Shown here in pieces: positions 1-7,371 of a DNA stretch of 64,000 nucleotides. Under the pieces are notes generated by a model. That model did not search any database. It saw nothing but the letters and a program-made list of their open reading frames with translations, and was not told where the DNA came from. Positions within the stretch are counted from its first letter, which is position 1; each line of letters starts with the position of its first letter. The DNA is from Halomicrobium katesii DSM 19301. Its GTDB lineage: Archaea > Halobacteriota > Halobacteria > Halobacteriales > Haloarculaceae. Made by a program: the position numbers and the translations under genes. The stretch is taken from assembly GCF_000379085.1 (NCBI RefSeq), contig NZ_KB905378.1, positions 1,865,699 to 1,929,698 of the forward strand, in the 5' to 3' direction.

Positions 1-752
1 CCCGCATCTGAGACGTATGCTTCGTCGTGAACCACCGTTCTGTGGTCGTGCTCCATCTGTTGATACGGCGGGTACTCATCCGTCCAGACCTCTCCCAGTC
101 GCTGGGAGAGGTCTTCAGCTTCTTCGATCACTGGCTTGAGTTCGTCCTTGAACTTCGTTCCTTCCTCAGCAGAAACCACGCGAAGCACGTCGCGGCAGGC
201 CGCGACGAGCGTCAGTTCATCACCCTGCTCACCGCTCCAGCGTGTGCGACCGCCCTCTGGCGACCCGCCGCGGGACAGACCGTCCCGCGGTGGGTCGCGT
301 CCCTTGTACCCAGAGCAGACCTGCTGGGTTTCATCGACCTGCGTTGGCCCGTCGAGAGTGTGATCGATGCGATCCCAGACGACGGGGAAGCCGCGCTGGA
401 ACGCGGCTTCCACGTCACGAATCGCCGAGTGAATCGTGTTGTACGCCCGATCAAGTAGGGAAGCAATTTGATTGATGCTGAGCAACGAATCAGCGTAGAG
501 GACGAAGGCGACGAGGAACTCGCCGGGGGCGAGTTCCGCGTCGTAGAACGGTGTACCGAGCGTGTAGGTACTCATGAAGCCGCAGCCACGGCACCAGATA
601 CGGTCGAGATCGTCGTAGGTTCGGATGGTTGTCGCGCCACAATCAGGACAGGGTGCCTGTTCCCAGATGGTCTTGAGACGCCGCTCGACGATGGCGTCGA
701 GCGGCTCGGGCCGAAACTCCAAAGCGCCAAGCGATACAAGTTGCTGAAGCAT
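1..752 (-). CDS. IS1595-family transposase, C-terminal part beyond window edge
   Basis: Reading the minus strand from the ATG at 752 gives an open frame to the window edge (about 250 codons). It starts with a zinc-ribbon pair (CPDCG and CRGCG) typical of the DNA-binding N-terminus of IS1595/ISXO2-type transposases. A helix-turn-helix-like segment follows (LSINQIASLLDRAYNTIHS), then the start of the DDE nuclease domain (TQVDETQQ, with the first catalytic Asp) and a second acidic block (EVWTDEYPPY). It would catalyse cut-and-paste transposition of its own element. The other end of the element lies outside the window, so terminal repeats cannot be defined. An in-frame GTG 13 codons upstream is an alternative start. 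The element abuts a truncated gene at 761, suggesting it inserted into or next to it. Confidence 0.85.
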   Translation of the reverse strand, partial: MLQQLVSLGALEFRPEPLDAIVERRLKTIWEQAPCPDCGATTIRTYDDLDRIWCRGCGFMSTYTLGTPFYDAELAPGEFLVAFVLYADSLLSINQIASLLDRAYNTIHSAIRDVEAAFQRGFPVVWDRIDHTLDGPTQVDETQQVCSGYKGRDPPRDGLSRGGSPEGGRTRWSGEQGDELTLVAACRDVLRVVSAEEGTKFKDELKPVIEEAEDLSQRLGEVWTDEYPPYQQMEHDHRTVVHDEAYVSDA

Positions 753-760
753 CCCGCCGA

Positions 761-1321
761 ATGCTGGTTGTTTGGTCACAGCTGATAGCAGGAGACGGGA
801 TGCTTTCCATACAACGGAGTCTTTTCGCTAGCTTGAGCAAGAGCGTCCAAGAAAAAGTAGACATTGACGGAGCACCACCCAAAGATGGAGTAGTTATTGG
901 ATGGGAGGACAGCCAATTTGGATTAGATGGTAGTGATTCCATCGAACATAGTTGCCAGGGGTATAGCACATCTGGAGATGTTGAAGAGATAAAGACTGAA
1001 GAACCTGAAGACAACCCTATCGGCAGTGATGGTGCCTCAGCAGTTGGAATAAAAGTAAGTGATAACGATTTGAGCTTCCAGCATCCGGAAAAAATTGTTG
1101 GAAGCCTCCGATTCACTCTGAACAAACAAAACTTCCCGGATAGGGCACCGGGCAGAATCGCAGGAACATACGAACACACCTGGAGTGTATTTGGGAATGC
1201 CGGTCTTAATTTCTTAGAAAGTGTTGTTCTTACATATCCTCCGCTCGGGGTGAATATTGATACAGGTGCGGATTCATGGTCGTATCCGGAAGACCAAGAA
1301 GAGGCAGAGGCTGTGTTGTGA
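761..1321 (+). pseudogene. Low-GC fragment of an unrecognised, possibly secreted protein, 5' truncated
   Basis: The frame encodes up to 186 residues. It is clearly poorer in GC than every other coding stretch here, suggesting recent acquisition. The first 13-14 codons overlap the upstream region of the transposase, so the original start was probably lost to the insertion; an internal ATG exists near 800. The C-terminal half (AGTYEHTWSVFG, then SVVLTYPPLGV) has the beta-rich look of haloarchaeal cell-surface proteins, but I do not recognise the family. The TGA stop shares its last base with the first base of palindromic element D1. It could instead be a small intact gene of a mobile region. 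Confidence 0.4.
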
Positions 1322-1393
1322 TACTACCGGCTGTAAATCTGTAACCGATTTCGCCACTCTGAGGTGGTGAAAATCTTCACGAAGTTATAGTAT
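1321..1393. repeat. Palindromic element, family D, copy 1 (degenerate)
   Basis: Begins ATACTACCGGCTGT and continues with a segment (ATCTGTAACCGATTTCGCCA) shared with the copies at 46233 and near 13973. The right arm (GAAGTTATAGTAT) only partly matches the left arm, so this copy is decayed compared with 46233-46311. It directly follows the TGA stop of the upstream frame and runs into an AT-rich stretch to about 1450. Confidence 0.6.
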
Positions 1394-1430
1394 ATATAAA
1401 TATATTTCTGATATTTGTATAAAACAGCGT

Positions 1431-1690
1431 CTATAATTGATTATAAACAACCATCTCTGCGACTTCGAGCCGGACAGTGTCCTCGCTGACGGTCGGTTCG
1501 AAGGTGTCGGGCCCAACGTGCTTCTCGCCGTCCGGTCAAATAATGGTTGCTAGATCGTGGGTATGAGGTCGAACTTGACGGTCATCGACTCACCGTCGTC
1601 GAAACGCACGTACTCTTCCCCACAGATCTTGTGGTACGGCGAGACCTTCGATCTGACGCGGTCTTTCACGTAGAGCTGGCTGACCCCGTC
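1431..1690 (-). pseudogene. Remnant of a GH3-type fibronectin III-like C-terminal domain
   Basis: Two minus-strand pieces, separated by a stop and a frame change near 1537-1555, look like consecutive parts of one domain. The upstream piece reads QLYVKDRVRSKVSP and later VRFDDGESMTVKFDL. The downstream piece reads PDGEKHVGPDTFEPTV and ends at a TAG at 1431-1433. The order (QLYV, then GES-TVxFDL, then a GxFxV-like block) matches the Fn3-like domain that ends glycoside hydrolase family 3 beta-glucosidases. Nothing of the catalytic domain is present; beyond 1690 the sequence belongs to another gene remnant. The family call rests on my reading of the motif pattern only. Confidence 0.4.
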
Positions 1691-1719
1691 GCCCGTTGGT
1701 CGCCAACGCTCTCGACGGT

Positions 1720-2001
1720 CACGGTCTCGTCTAGCGCGCTGGCCGCGGGGTTCTCTCTCTCGCCGTGGCTGCTCGCGGTCGTCTCGTCGGTCGTCTTCGG
1801 TGCCGCTCACGGCGCGCAGGGGCGAGTCGGCATGCTCGTCACCGGCGGACTCGGGCTGGCGCTGGCGGCCGGGTTCGTCCTCACCGACAGCCTGCTCGTG
1901 GTCGTCGTCGCCCACTACCTCGTCAACGCCTGGAGCTCGGGGTCCACGAGGGACTGGGCTACGAGCGACTGACGATCGACCGGGTCGTCGAGCGGCGCTA
2001 G
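1720..2001 (+). pseudogene. C-terminal remnant of a CPBP (Abi) membrane metalloprotease, frameshifted
   Basis: The reading VVSSVVFGAAHG, followed by a second hydrophobic helix and VVAHYLVNA, matches the last conserved motifs (FGxxH and HxxxN) of the CPBP intramembrane protease family. These proteases process prenylated or otherwise membrane-embedded proteins. The catalytic EExxxR motif that should lie upstream is absent, so the gene is truncated at its 5' end. Near 1935 the frame slips by one base: adding a base after VNA restores LELGVHEGLGYERLTIDR and a TAG at 1999-2001. Together with the GH3-like fragment and the insertion element this marks a decaying accessory region. Confidence 0.6.
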
Positions 2002-2636
2002 AGCGTCAGTCGCGTGTCCTGCTCGACGACGGTGTAGCCCTGTGCGGACAGTGCCGCCACCCGGTATCGCTGGCCCACGAACCACTGTGGCAGCCGTCGG
2101 AGGCCGAATCTGCGATCCGAGGTCGTGTCGATCACGACGATCGTCTCGTCGTCGCGGGCCTCGATGTCGACGCGGTAGGTCCCCCACGAATCGTCGCCGA
2201 CGGTGACCACCAGTTCGAGGTCGGCGTCGTCGCCGGGGCGGGTCTCGACGTGTAGCCGGACCGACCGCAGTCCCAGGAGATACGATATCTCGTAGGACCA
2301 GCCTCCGTCCGCCCGCTCGACCTCGTCGGCCAGCTCCCACTGAAAGACCAGCGGCGGCGGGCTGGCACTCTCGAAGGCCGCACGCACCTCGTCGGGACGC
2401 TGCTGGGTCGACAGCGTTGTCGTCCCGCCGGTCTCGAAGATGGGGACGCGGACGGCGACGAACACGGCGAGGGCGACCGCGAGGCCGACCACCAGCGGGA
2501 GCGTGGTGATCGCGACGGCCGCGACGAGTCCGACGAGGACGGCGACGCCGGCGCTGATCGGTCGTTCGAGCCGTCGGTATCGACGCACGACGGCGGATAC
2601 GTCTCGCGGACCGTCGCTGTCTGTGTTGGAGGGCAC
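1998..2636 (-). CDS. Conserved haloarchaeal membrane protein, two TM helices
   Basis: About 212 residues. A charged N-terminus is followed by two adjacent hydrophobic helices and a soluble domain of roughly 130 residues, ending in VVEQDTRLTL. I see no catalytic motif. The soluble part alternates beta-strand-like segments with Trp and Arg-rich patches, suggesting a small ligand- or protein-binding domain in the cytoplasm. The frame is open to a GTG at 2657, but a TATA-like TATAC at 2663-2667 puts the transcription start near 2640, so the GTG at 2636 is the better start. It is convergent with the CPBP remnant and overlaps its last bases. Confidence 0.7.
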   Translation of the reverse strand: MPSNTDSDGPRDVSAVVRRYRRLERPISAGVAVLVGLVAAVAITTLPLVVGLAVALAVFVAVRVPIFETGGTTTLSTQQRPDEVRAAFESASPPPLVFQWELADEVERADGGWSYEISYLLGLRSVRLHVETRPGDDADLELVVTVGDDSWGTYRVDIEARDDETIVVIDTTSDRRFGLRRLPQWFVGQRYRVAALSAQGYTVVEQDTRLTL

Positions 2637-2805
2637 AGACGCCACTGTCGGTGCCACTCTGGTATACGTTGCGTTCTGTCCCGATCGGGCGCGACGGCGG
2701 ACCCGTCAGGCCGCCGACCAGCGGGACGCCGGTGTCCGGAACGCCGCCGGCTGGCACCGCCTCGTGCTCGTCACTGTTATCTTTCCCCCAGTCCATTGCC
2801 CGACG

Positions 2806-3177
2806 ATGACAGACATCTTCGCGATCCGCTCACAGCGCCAGCGACAGATCGTCGTCGGTGCGTTGCTCGTCTACGTGGCGCTGTTCGTCACGGATCTCTC
2901 GACGACGAACCCCTTCGCCGGGCCGCTCTCGGATCTCCTCATCGGCGTGCTCGTGTTACTGGCCTGTGGCGTCGGCACTCGGCGGATCAGTCGCGCCCGC
3001 GAGACGGAGCCCGTCGCGGTCGCGCTGGTGGCGACACTCGGCATCGCCGGGCTGTCGATCGCCTATCAGGGTCTCGCTGGGTTCGAGGTCGTCCCGCGGA
3101 TGCTCTTGATCGACACCGTCGGCTCGTTCGCGCTGCTCGTCGCGGTCGGGCTCTACTTCTACGATCAGTACGCGTGA
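2806..3177 (+). CDS. Small four-helix membrane protein of unknown function
   Basis: 123 residues with four predicted membrane helices (around residues 15-30, 38-55, 68-85 and 98-118), short polar loops and the cytoplasmic charged segment RRISRARETE between helices 2 and 3. No catalytic motif is visible. A TATA-like GTTATCTT at 2777-2784 lies the usual distance before the ATG, so the frame's long upstream extension is not used. It is divergent from the gene ending at 1998 and precedes nreA with its own promoter. The family is not recognised beyond being a haloarchaeal membrane protein. Confidence 0.7.
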   Translation: MTDIFAIRSQRQRQIVVGALLVYVALFVTDLSTTNPFAGPLSDLLIGVLVLLACGVGTRRISRARETEPVAVALVATLGIAGLSIAYQGLAGFEVVPRMLLIDTVGSFALLVAVGLYFYDQYA

Positions 3178-3250
3178 GGTCGTCGGCCGTCGGTCGGCGT
3201 GCTCGCCAAGAGAGTCACTGTTTTATCGCCGAGCGTCCAACGGTCTCTCG

Positions 3251-4552
3251 ATGCGTCTCGACGAGTTCATCGAGGGGTTCGACCGCGACGAGGCCGCCGA
3301 GCGGCGTCGCCTCGCCGAGGAGAAGTCCTACGAGATCACGAACCACCTCGAGGACGTCGAACGGCAGTTCGAGGAGACCGTTCAGGGCGACGCGCTCTTT
3401 GGTTCGACCGCGCCGGAGATCTTCGTCGGCCGGTCGGGCTATCCCGACGTGTCGACGGGCGTGCTCTCGCCGATGGCGTCCGACGCCGACGCCGGGCAGT
3501 TCGCCACCAGCGGCCAGTGGTACCGGGACGGGCTGGGGATCGACGACGTGCTCCAGCGACGGACCGGGATGCTCAACTCCACGCGCTCGGCGAACGTCGA
3601 CGTATCGGACGTGTGGGACGGCTTCGTCGGCACGCAGCGCGAGGTCGCGATCGCCGACCACCCCGTCGACGTGGAGGTCGGACTCGACGGCACGCCGGAC
3701 CTGGACGTGAGCTTCGACGACATCGGGACGCCGACGGGACCACGCGCTCGGGCCACGAACGCTGACCTCGCGGAGAACCCACACGTCCCTCGCGCCGTCG
3801 AGAAGACCCTGGAGGACGACGACTGGCAGGCAGAGGGCGCGATGAACTACCTCTACCGCCGCGGATTCGACGTGTACGAGGTCAACACGATCCTCTCGGC
3901 GGGCGCGCTGGGCCAGCGCCGTCAGCGCACACTCGTCCCGACGCGGTGGTCGATCACCGCCGTCGACGACACGGTCGGGCAGTATCTCCGGGGCACGATC
4001 CAGAACTGCAACACCATCGATCAGACGGAGGTCTGGTACAACGAGTACATGGGGAACCGCTACTGGGTCCTCATGGCTCCGGGCCAGTGGGAGTTCGAAC
4101 TCGTCGAGATGAAAGCTCCCGAGAGCGTCTGGAACCCGACCGGCCAGACCCACTACCTCGCCAGCGCCAACGAGGGCTACGAGGGCCGCACCGGCTACGT
4201 CGAGGAGACTGCCGGCGCGTACTACGCCTCGCGGCTGGGCGTGCTCGAACACCTCCAGGAGCGAGATCGCCAGGCGAAGTGTCTCGTCCTGCGGGAAGTC
4301 ACCGACGACTACTGGGCCCCGGTCGGGGTCTGGCAGGTCCGCGAGGGCGTCCGAAACGCCTTCGAGGAGGGCGTCGCTCGCGAGACGAACGAATCCGACG
4401 GCGACGCCGCCTATCAGGACCAGCCCGCCGTCGCCGAGAGCTTCCGCGACGCCGTGACCGCCGTCACCGAACAGCTCCCGGTGTCGCTGGGGACGCTCCG
4501 GCGCAAATCCGACATGGTCGCGGGACTCCAGTCGACGCTGGCCGACTTCTGA
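3251..4552 (+). CDS. nreA: DNA repair protein NreA with C-terminal PCNA-binding motif
   Basis: 433 residues matching archaeal NreA (former DUF650/DUF651). The N-terminal part contains EIFVGRSGYPDVSTGVLSP. The central part contains the conserved block WYNEYMGNRYWVLMAPGQWE. The C-terminal part contains LGTLRRKSDMVAG. The last seven residues, QSTLADF (427-433), form a PCNA-interacting (PIP) box. NreA proteins act in the archaeal response to DNA damage such as crosslinks and alkylation, probably recruited to the sliding clamp. TTTTATC at about 3221-3227 followed by the ATG 25 bases on suggests a leaderless transcript. It starts a run of three same-strand genes. Confidence 0.9.
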   Translation: MRLDEFIEGFDRDEAAERRRLAEEKSYEITNHLEDVERQFEETVQGDALFGSTAPEIFVGRSGYPDVSTGVLSPMASDADAGQFATSGQWYRDGLGIDDVLQRRTGMLNSTRSANVDVSDVWDGFVGTQREVAIADHPVDVEVGLDGTPDLDVSFDDIGTPTGPRARATNADLAENPHVPRAVEKTLEDDDWQAEGAMNYLYRRGFDVYEVNTILSAGALGQRRQRTLVPTRWSITAVDDTVGQYLRGTIQNCNTIDQTEVWYNEYMGNRYWVLMAPGQWEFELVEMKAPESVWNPTGQTHYLASANEGYEGRTGYVEETAGAYYASRLGVLEHLQERDRQAKCLVLREVTDDYWAPVGVWQVREGVRNAFEEGVARETNESDGDAAYQDQPAVAESFRDAVTAVTEQLPVSLGTLRRKSDMVAGLQSTLADF

Positions 4553-4593
4553 TCGCCGACAGCGCTTATACGCCTCGCCGTCCAGACGCCGGT

Positions 4594-4797
4594 ATGGAAC
4601 CGCTACAGCTCCCGGTCGGCGTCGAACTGCTCTTCGTCGGCGCGCTCCTGTTGCTCTTTCTCGTGGTGTCGTTCGCGCTCGTCGGCGGCGTCTTGCTCGT
4701 CCGGCAGAACCGCTCGCCAGACCAGCAACGCCTCGACCGACTGGAACAGCAGGTCGAGGAGCTACAGCGCCGGGTGGATCGACTCGACGACCAGTAA
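4594..4797 (+). CDS. Single-TM small protein with C-terminal coiled coil
   Basis: 67 residues: a short N-terminus, one strong membrane helix (about residues 10-33), a basic stop (VRQNR) and an amphipathic coiled coil (QQRLDRLEQQVEELQRRVDR). A TATA-like CTTATACG at about 4565-4572 lies 25 bases before the ATG. The layout resembles TatA-like or envelope-scaffold microproteins but lacks the classical Gly-Phe hinge. The next gene (4812) has the same design, so the two may be paralogues or partners in one membrane complex. Confidence 0.7.
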   Translation: MEPLQLPVGVELLFVGALLLLFLVVSFALVGGVLLVRQNRSPDQQRLDRLEQQVEELQRRVDRLDDQ

Positions 4798-4811
4798 GTT
4801 CTTGTTCTGGC

Positions 4812-5042
4812 GTGACAGATGTGCCGGACGTGATTGCCCTCCAGCTCGGTCTCCCAGGTACGCAAGAACTGATTATCGTCCTTCTGATATTCGTCCTGTT
4901 CGCCGCGCCAGTCGTTGTGGCTGCGGCACTGGCGATCGGCTATTTCCGCCGGTCTTCGGACGACGGCACGGACGAGCGCATCGCCGAACTCGAACGCGAA
5001 GTCGACGAGCTCATACGGATTATTGTAGCGATTTACCGGTGA
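4812..5042 (+). CDS. TatA-like single-TM small protein, 3' end replaced by a palindrome
   Basis: 76 residues from a GTG 14 bases after the previous stop. The segment LPGTQELIIVLLIFVLF recalls the N-terminal helix of TatA/TatE proteins. It is followed by a second hydrophobic stretch, RRS, and an acidic coiled coil (RIAELEREVDEL). The last residues (IRIIVAIYR) and the TGA lie inside palindromic element A1, which begins at 5013. The native C-terminus therefore appears to have been overwritten or extended by the repeat. TatA-like is a resemblance, not a firm assignment; no other Tat component is nearby. Confidence 0.65.
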   Translation: MTDVPDVIALQLGLPGTQELIIVLLIFVLFAAPVVVAAALAIGYFRRSSDDGTDERIAELEREVDELIRIIVAIYR

Positions 5043-5093
5043 TCGTCGCCACGGAGTAGACGATCACCGGTAAGCAACTACAATAAACCGTAT
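5013..5093. repeat. Palindromic element, family A, copy 1
   Basis: 81 bp, from ATACGGATTATTGTAG to CTACAATAAACCGTAT. The perfect inner stem TTACCGGTGATCGTC / GACGATCACCGGTAA surrounds the 11-base loop GCCACGGAGTA. The outer arms are imperfect, so the element has a direction. The left arm forms the end of the upstream coding frame. Copies are at 6826 and 58576. Confidence 0.9.
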
Positions 5094-5292
5094 CAGACAA
5101 CAGCAGTCCAGCGCCGACAGCGACGCCGCCGACGACCGTCGAGATCGGACCGACGACGGTTCTCACGGGTAACCGCGAGGGCGACACGGACCACACTGGC
5201 GTCGTGTGCTCGGAGACGCCCCGACCGAACGGACGGCGTGGCCGACAGCGCGGACTCCGCGAACGCCGACTGCGACAGAACAGTCCGCTGTG
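5094..5292. other. Intergenic stretch, no convincing gene
   Basis: About 200 bases between palindrome A1 and the DUF5789 gene. A minus-strand frame reading TVVGPISTVVGGVAVGAGLL would encode one hydrophobic helix and run into the palindrome, but it has no clear start or promoter. I leave it as a possible remnant of a small membrane protein gene. Confidence 0.4.
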
Positions 5293-5577
5293 TTACTCGG
5301 TCGCAACCGGGCCGTCGCCGAGCACTCCACGGACGGCCGACTCGAACTCGCGTCGGTGCTCGAAGTACGGCACGTCCACGTCGGCCATCAGGTCGGCGAG
5401 TGGCTGTGGACCGTCGGGCGTACGGATGTCGGTGTCGCCCTCGCGCTCGACGATCGTGCTGTGCTCGATACCCCAGGTAAGTCGGGAGCTCACGCGTGCC
5501 AGGGGCGTACCGGCGACCGAATCTCCCTCGCCGAGTTCGACTGCCGGCCCGTCGTCGGTTTCCTCGTCGTCGCTCAT
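5293..5577 (-). CDS. DUF5789 family small haloarchaeal protein
   Basis: 94 residues. After a disordered acidic N-terminus (MSDDEETDDGP), the conserved segment PLARVSSRLTWGIEHSTIV and then GPQPLADLMADVDVPYF match the DUF5789 domain found only in haloarchaea. No enzymatic motif is visible; size and charge suggest a small soluble regulator or structural protein. The ATG at 5577 is preceded on the minus strand by CCCTAATC about 26 bases upstream, fitting a leaderless start. Divergent from the membrane protein at 5792, separated by a GC-rich region with internal direct repeats. Confidence 0.8.
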   Translation of the reverse strand: MSDDEETDDGPAVELGEGDSVAGTPLARVSSRLTWGIEHSTIVEREGDTDIRTPDGPQPLADLMADVDVPYFEHRREFESAVRGVLGDGPVATE

Positions 5578-5791
5578 ACGCCCACGTTCCGAGCGGCCGT
5601 GATTAGGGTTTTCGGAACGCTGGCGTCGTTCGACGCGATCGCTCCCGCCGGTCGCTCCCGCTGCTCGCGTGTCGTTCGCTTCGTTCACTCCCGCTCGCGT
5701 GTTCCGAGGCGGTCGCTCCCGCCGGTCGCTCCCCCCTCGTATGCCACCCGTCTGACGGGTAGTTTTGAGGGGAGCGGCCCTATGACGGGCT
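5578..5791. promoter_or_regulatory. Divergent promoter region with duplicated GC-rich segment
   Basis: 214 bases between two divergent genes. TCGCTCCCGCCGGTCGCTCC occurs twice (about 5639 and 5713), separated by a stretch of TTCGCTTCGTTCACTCCCGC-type sequence common in haloarchaeal interspersed repeats. TATA-like boxes lie at both ends: CCTAATC for the minus gene and TAGTTTTGAG near 5760 for the plus gene. Confidence 0.5.
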
Positions 5792-6814
5792 ATGACGAGT
5801 CTCACAGACGTGTACGAGGGCAACGTCGGCCGGGTGGCCAGCCGGCGACAACAGCTCCTCGGCAGCGGGCTCTTCCTCGTCGGCGGGACGATGGTGGTGG
5901 GTGCCATCGCGCTGGCGACGACGAACGTCGGTGTCCAGTCGCTCGGGCGGTACCCGGCTCGAGAGCTGGCGGGCGTCCTCACGGGACTGGGTTTGCCCGC
6001 CGTATTGCTCGGCGTCTTCGCCGTCCTTCCGGCGTCGCGGTCGGTCCGTGGGGCTGCAATTGTCGGGACGGGAATCACGGCGATCGGCGTCGCCATGTTC
6101 CAGCACGTCTATCCCTACGACTGGGTCACCGCCGCGCCGCTGCTGACGCTGGCGACGACGGCCGTCTACTTCTTCGGCGTCGTCACGATCTTCTGGAGTC
6201 TGTTCGTCGCACTGGCGACGTTCAAGACCCGCAACGATCCCGGCGGGACGGCCCGCATGGAGATCACCCGCCAGGGGACGATCCAGCTCGTCGAAGAGGC
6301 CCGCTCGCTCGGCCGCTTTGGCGGTGTCGGCCTCTTCGGGACGGACCTCGACGGCGAGGTCGAGACCCAGACGAACCGCGAGACCGCGTCGACCGGTCAC
6401 GACGGCGCGACCGTCACGGTTGCAACACGCGACGACAGCGACGCGGCCGACGACGGCGGGTCGCAGGCCGCCGATCGCCGGTCGGCCGACGCCACCCAGA
6501 CGGAGTCCTTCGATCCCATCGCGGACACCGCCACGGGCCACTCCAGAGGGCTACAGACAGAACCCAGCGCCGACGGCGGCGAAGTGATCGAGGCCGACGG
6601 AACGGCGACCGGTGGCGCGGCCTTCAGCAACGACGTCCTCGATTCGACGAGCGACGGTGACGAGGAGAACGACGAGGACGCCCTCGAAGCGTACTGCGGG
6701 AACTGTCGGCACTTCGAGTACGTGATGGAAGACGGCGAGTCGACGCCGTACTGTCAGCTCCACGATCGAACCATGGACGATCTGGACGCCTGTTCGAGCT
6801 GGCTGGAACGCTGA
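5792..6814 (+). CDS. Haloarchaeal four-TM protein with C-terminal zinc-binding motif
   Basis: 340 residues. The N-terminal 160 residues hold four membrane helices. A cytoplasmic segment follows (TARMEITRQGTIQLVEEARS), then about 110 residues of acidic, low-complexity linker. The C-terminal CGNCRHFEYV with a later YCQLH forms a likely Cys4 zinc ribbon. This architecture matches a haloarchaea-specific family (DUF7139-like in my judgement). The role is unknown; membrane anchoring plus a zinc knuckle suggests recruiting a partner to the membrane. The ORF ends shortly before palindrome A2. Confidence 0.75.
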   Translation: MTSLTDVYEGNVGRVASRRQQLLGSGLFLVGGTMVVGAIALATTNVGVQSLGRYPARELAGVLTGLGLPAVLLGVFAVLPASRSVRGAAIVGTGITAIGVAMFQHVYPYDWVTAAPLLTLATTAVYFFGVVTIFWSLFVALATFKTRNDPGGTARMEITRQGTIQLVEEARSLGRFGGVGLFGTDLDGEVETQTNRETASTGHDGATVTVATRDDSDAADDGGSQAADRRSADATQTESFDPIADTATGHSRGLQTEPSADGGEVIEADGTATGGAAFSNDVLDSTSDGDEENDEDALEAYCGNCRHFEYVMEDGESTPYCQLHDRTMDDLDACSSWLER

Positions 6815-6825
6815 GCGATGGGTTC

Positions 6826-6906
6826 ATACGGATTATTGTAGCGATTTACCGGTGATCGTCTACTCCGTGGCGACGATCACCGGTAAGCAACTACAATAAA
6901 CCGTAC
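6826..6906. repeat. Palindromic element, family A, copy 2 (loop inverted)
   Basis: Outer arms are base-for-base those of copy 1 (ATACGGATTATTGTAG... and ...CTACAATAAACCGTA), in the same direction. The 11-base loop is TACTCCGTGGC, the reverse complement of the loop in copy 1. The element is immediately followed by the GTGTTCAGA-type element E1, whose first five bases are missing. Confidence 0.9.
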
Positions 6907-7090
6907 CAGAGAAGCGACCGCGCTTGCTGAGTTGCAGACACCGAAAGCCCTCGGCCCGCTAGCCCGATCTGTGGCGCATATTCTCTCTCCGTCGAATAGT
7001 GCCCCCGCAGATCGGGCTACCGAGCGAAGCAGTCGAGCGACGCGAGGGCTTTCCGTGCTCGAAGGACGCTACTCTCTCTTATCTGAACAC
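6907..7090. repeat. MITE-like element E, copy 1 (left end clipped)
   Basis: Runs from CAGAGAAGCGACCG to CTCTCTTATCTGAACAC. The ends are inverted repeats of one another (GTGTTCAGA...). Internally ACCGAAAGCCCTCG pairs with CGAGGGCTTTCCG, and GCCCGATCTG pairs with CAGATCGGGC. It contains no gene. Copies at 49796-50002 and from 63900 share both ends and the CCGAAAGCCCTCG block but differ in the middle. Confidence 0.75.
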
Positions 7091-7147
7091 CGCCGTCGGC
7101 AGCGTGAGAAGTGTTAAATGGTTGTATAGTGTATGGTGTTAACACAC

Positions 7148-7255
7148 ATGACGCCAACGAAGCTCCGCGAACGCCTCCGAGAGCGCGAGGATCGCATCGA
7201 CACCGAGCAGTTCCTCGACGCGCTCACCTACGTCCGCGACGACGGCCGGCACTGA
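7148..7255 (+). CDS. Possible 35-residue microprotein
   Basis: A short frame just downstream of element E1, encoding a highly charged helical peptide (LRERLREREDRIDTEQFL) ending DDGRH. Third-codon-position GC fits the neighbours. AT-rich sequence upstream (TTGTATAGTGTATGG) could be a promoter. It may instead be a gene fragment left by element insertion. No family recognised. Confidence 0.35.
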   Translation: MTPTKLRERLREREDRIDTEQFLDALTYVRDDGRH

Positions 7256-7371
7256 TCCTGTGGCGGGCCGTCGACGCCCGCTCCAGTGGCTACTCTGTCC
7301 ACTCGTGACGACTGCCGCCGCTTCTCCGGTCGACGGCACACGACCCCGCGGTCGGTCAGCCCCAGTCTCGG

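Noticed and set aside
5094-5292. A small hydrophobic minus-strand ORF
   Set aside because: No promoter or start, and it reads into palindrome A1. Kept only as a possible remnant.
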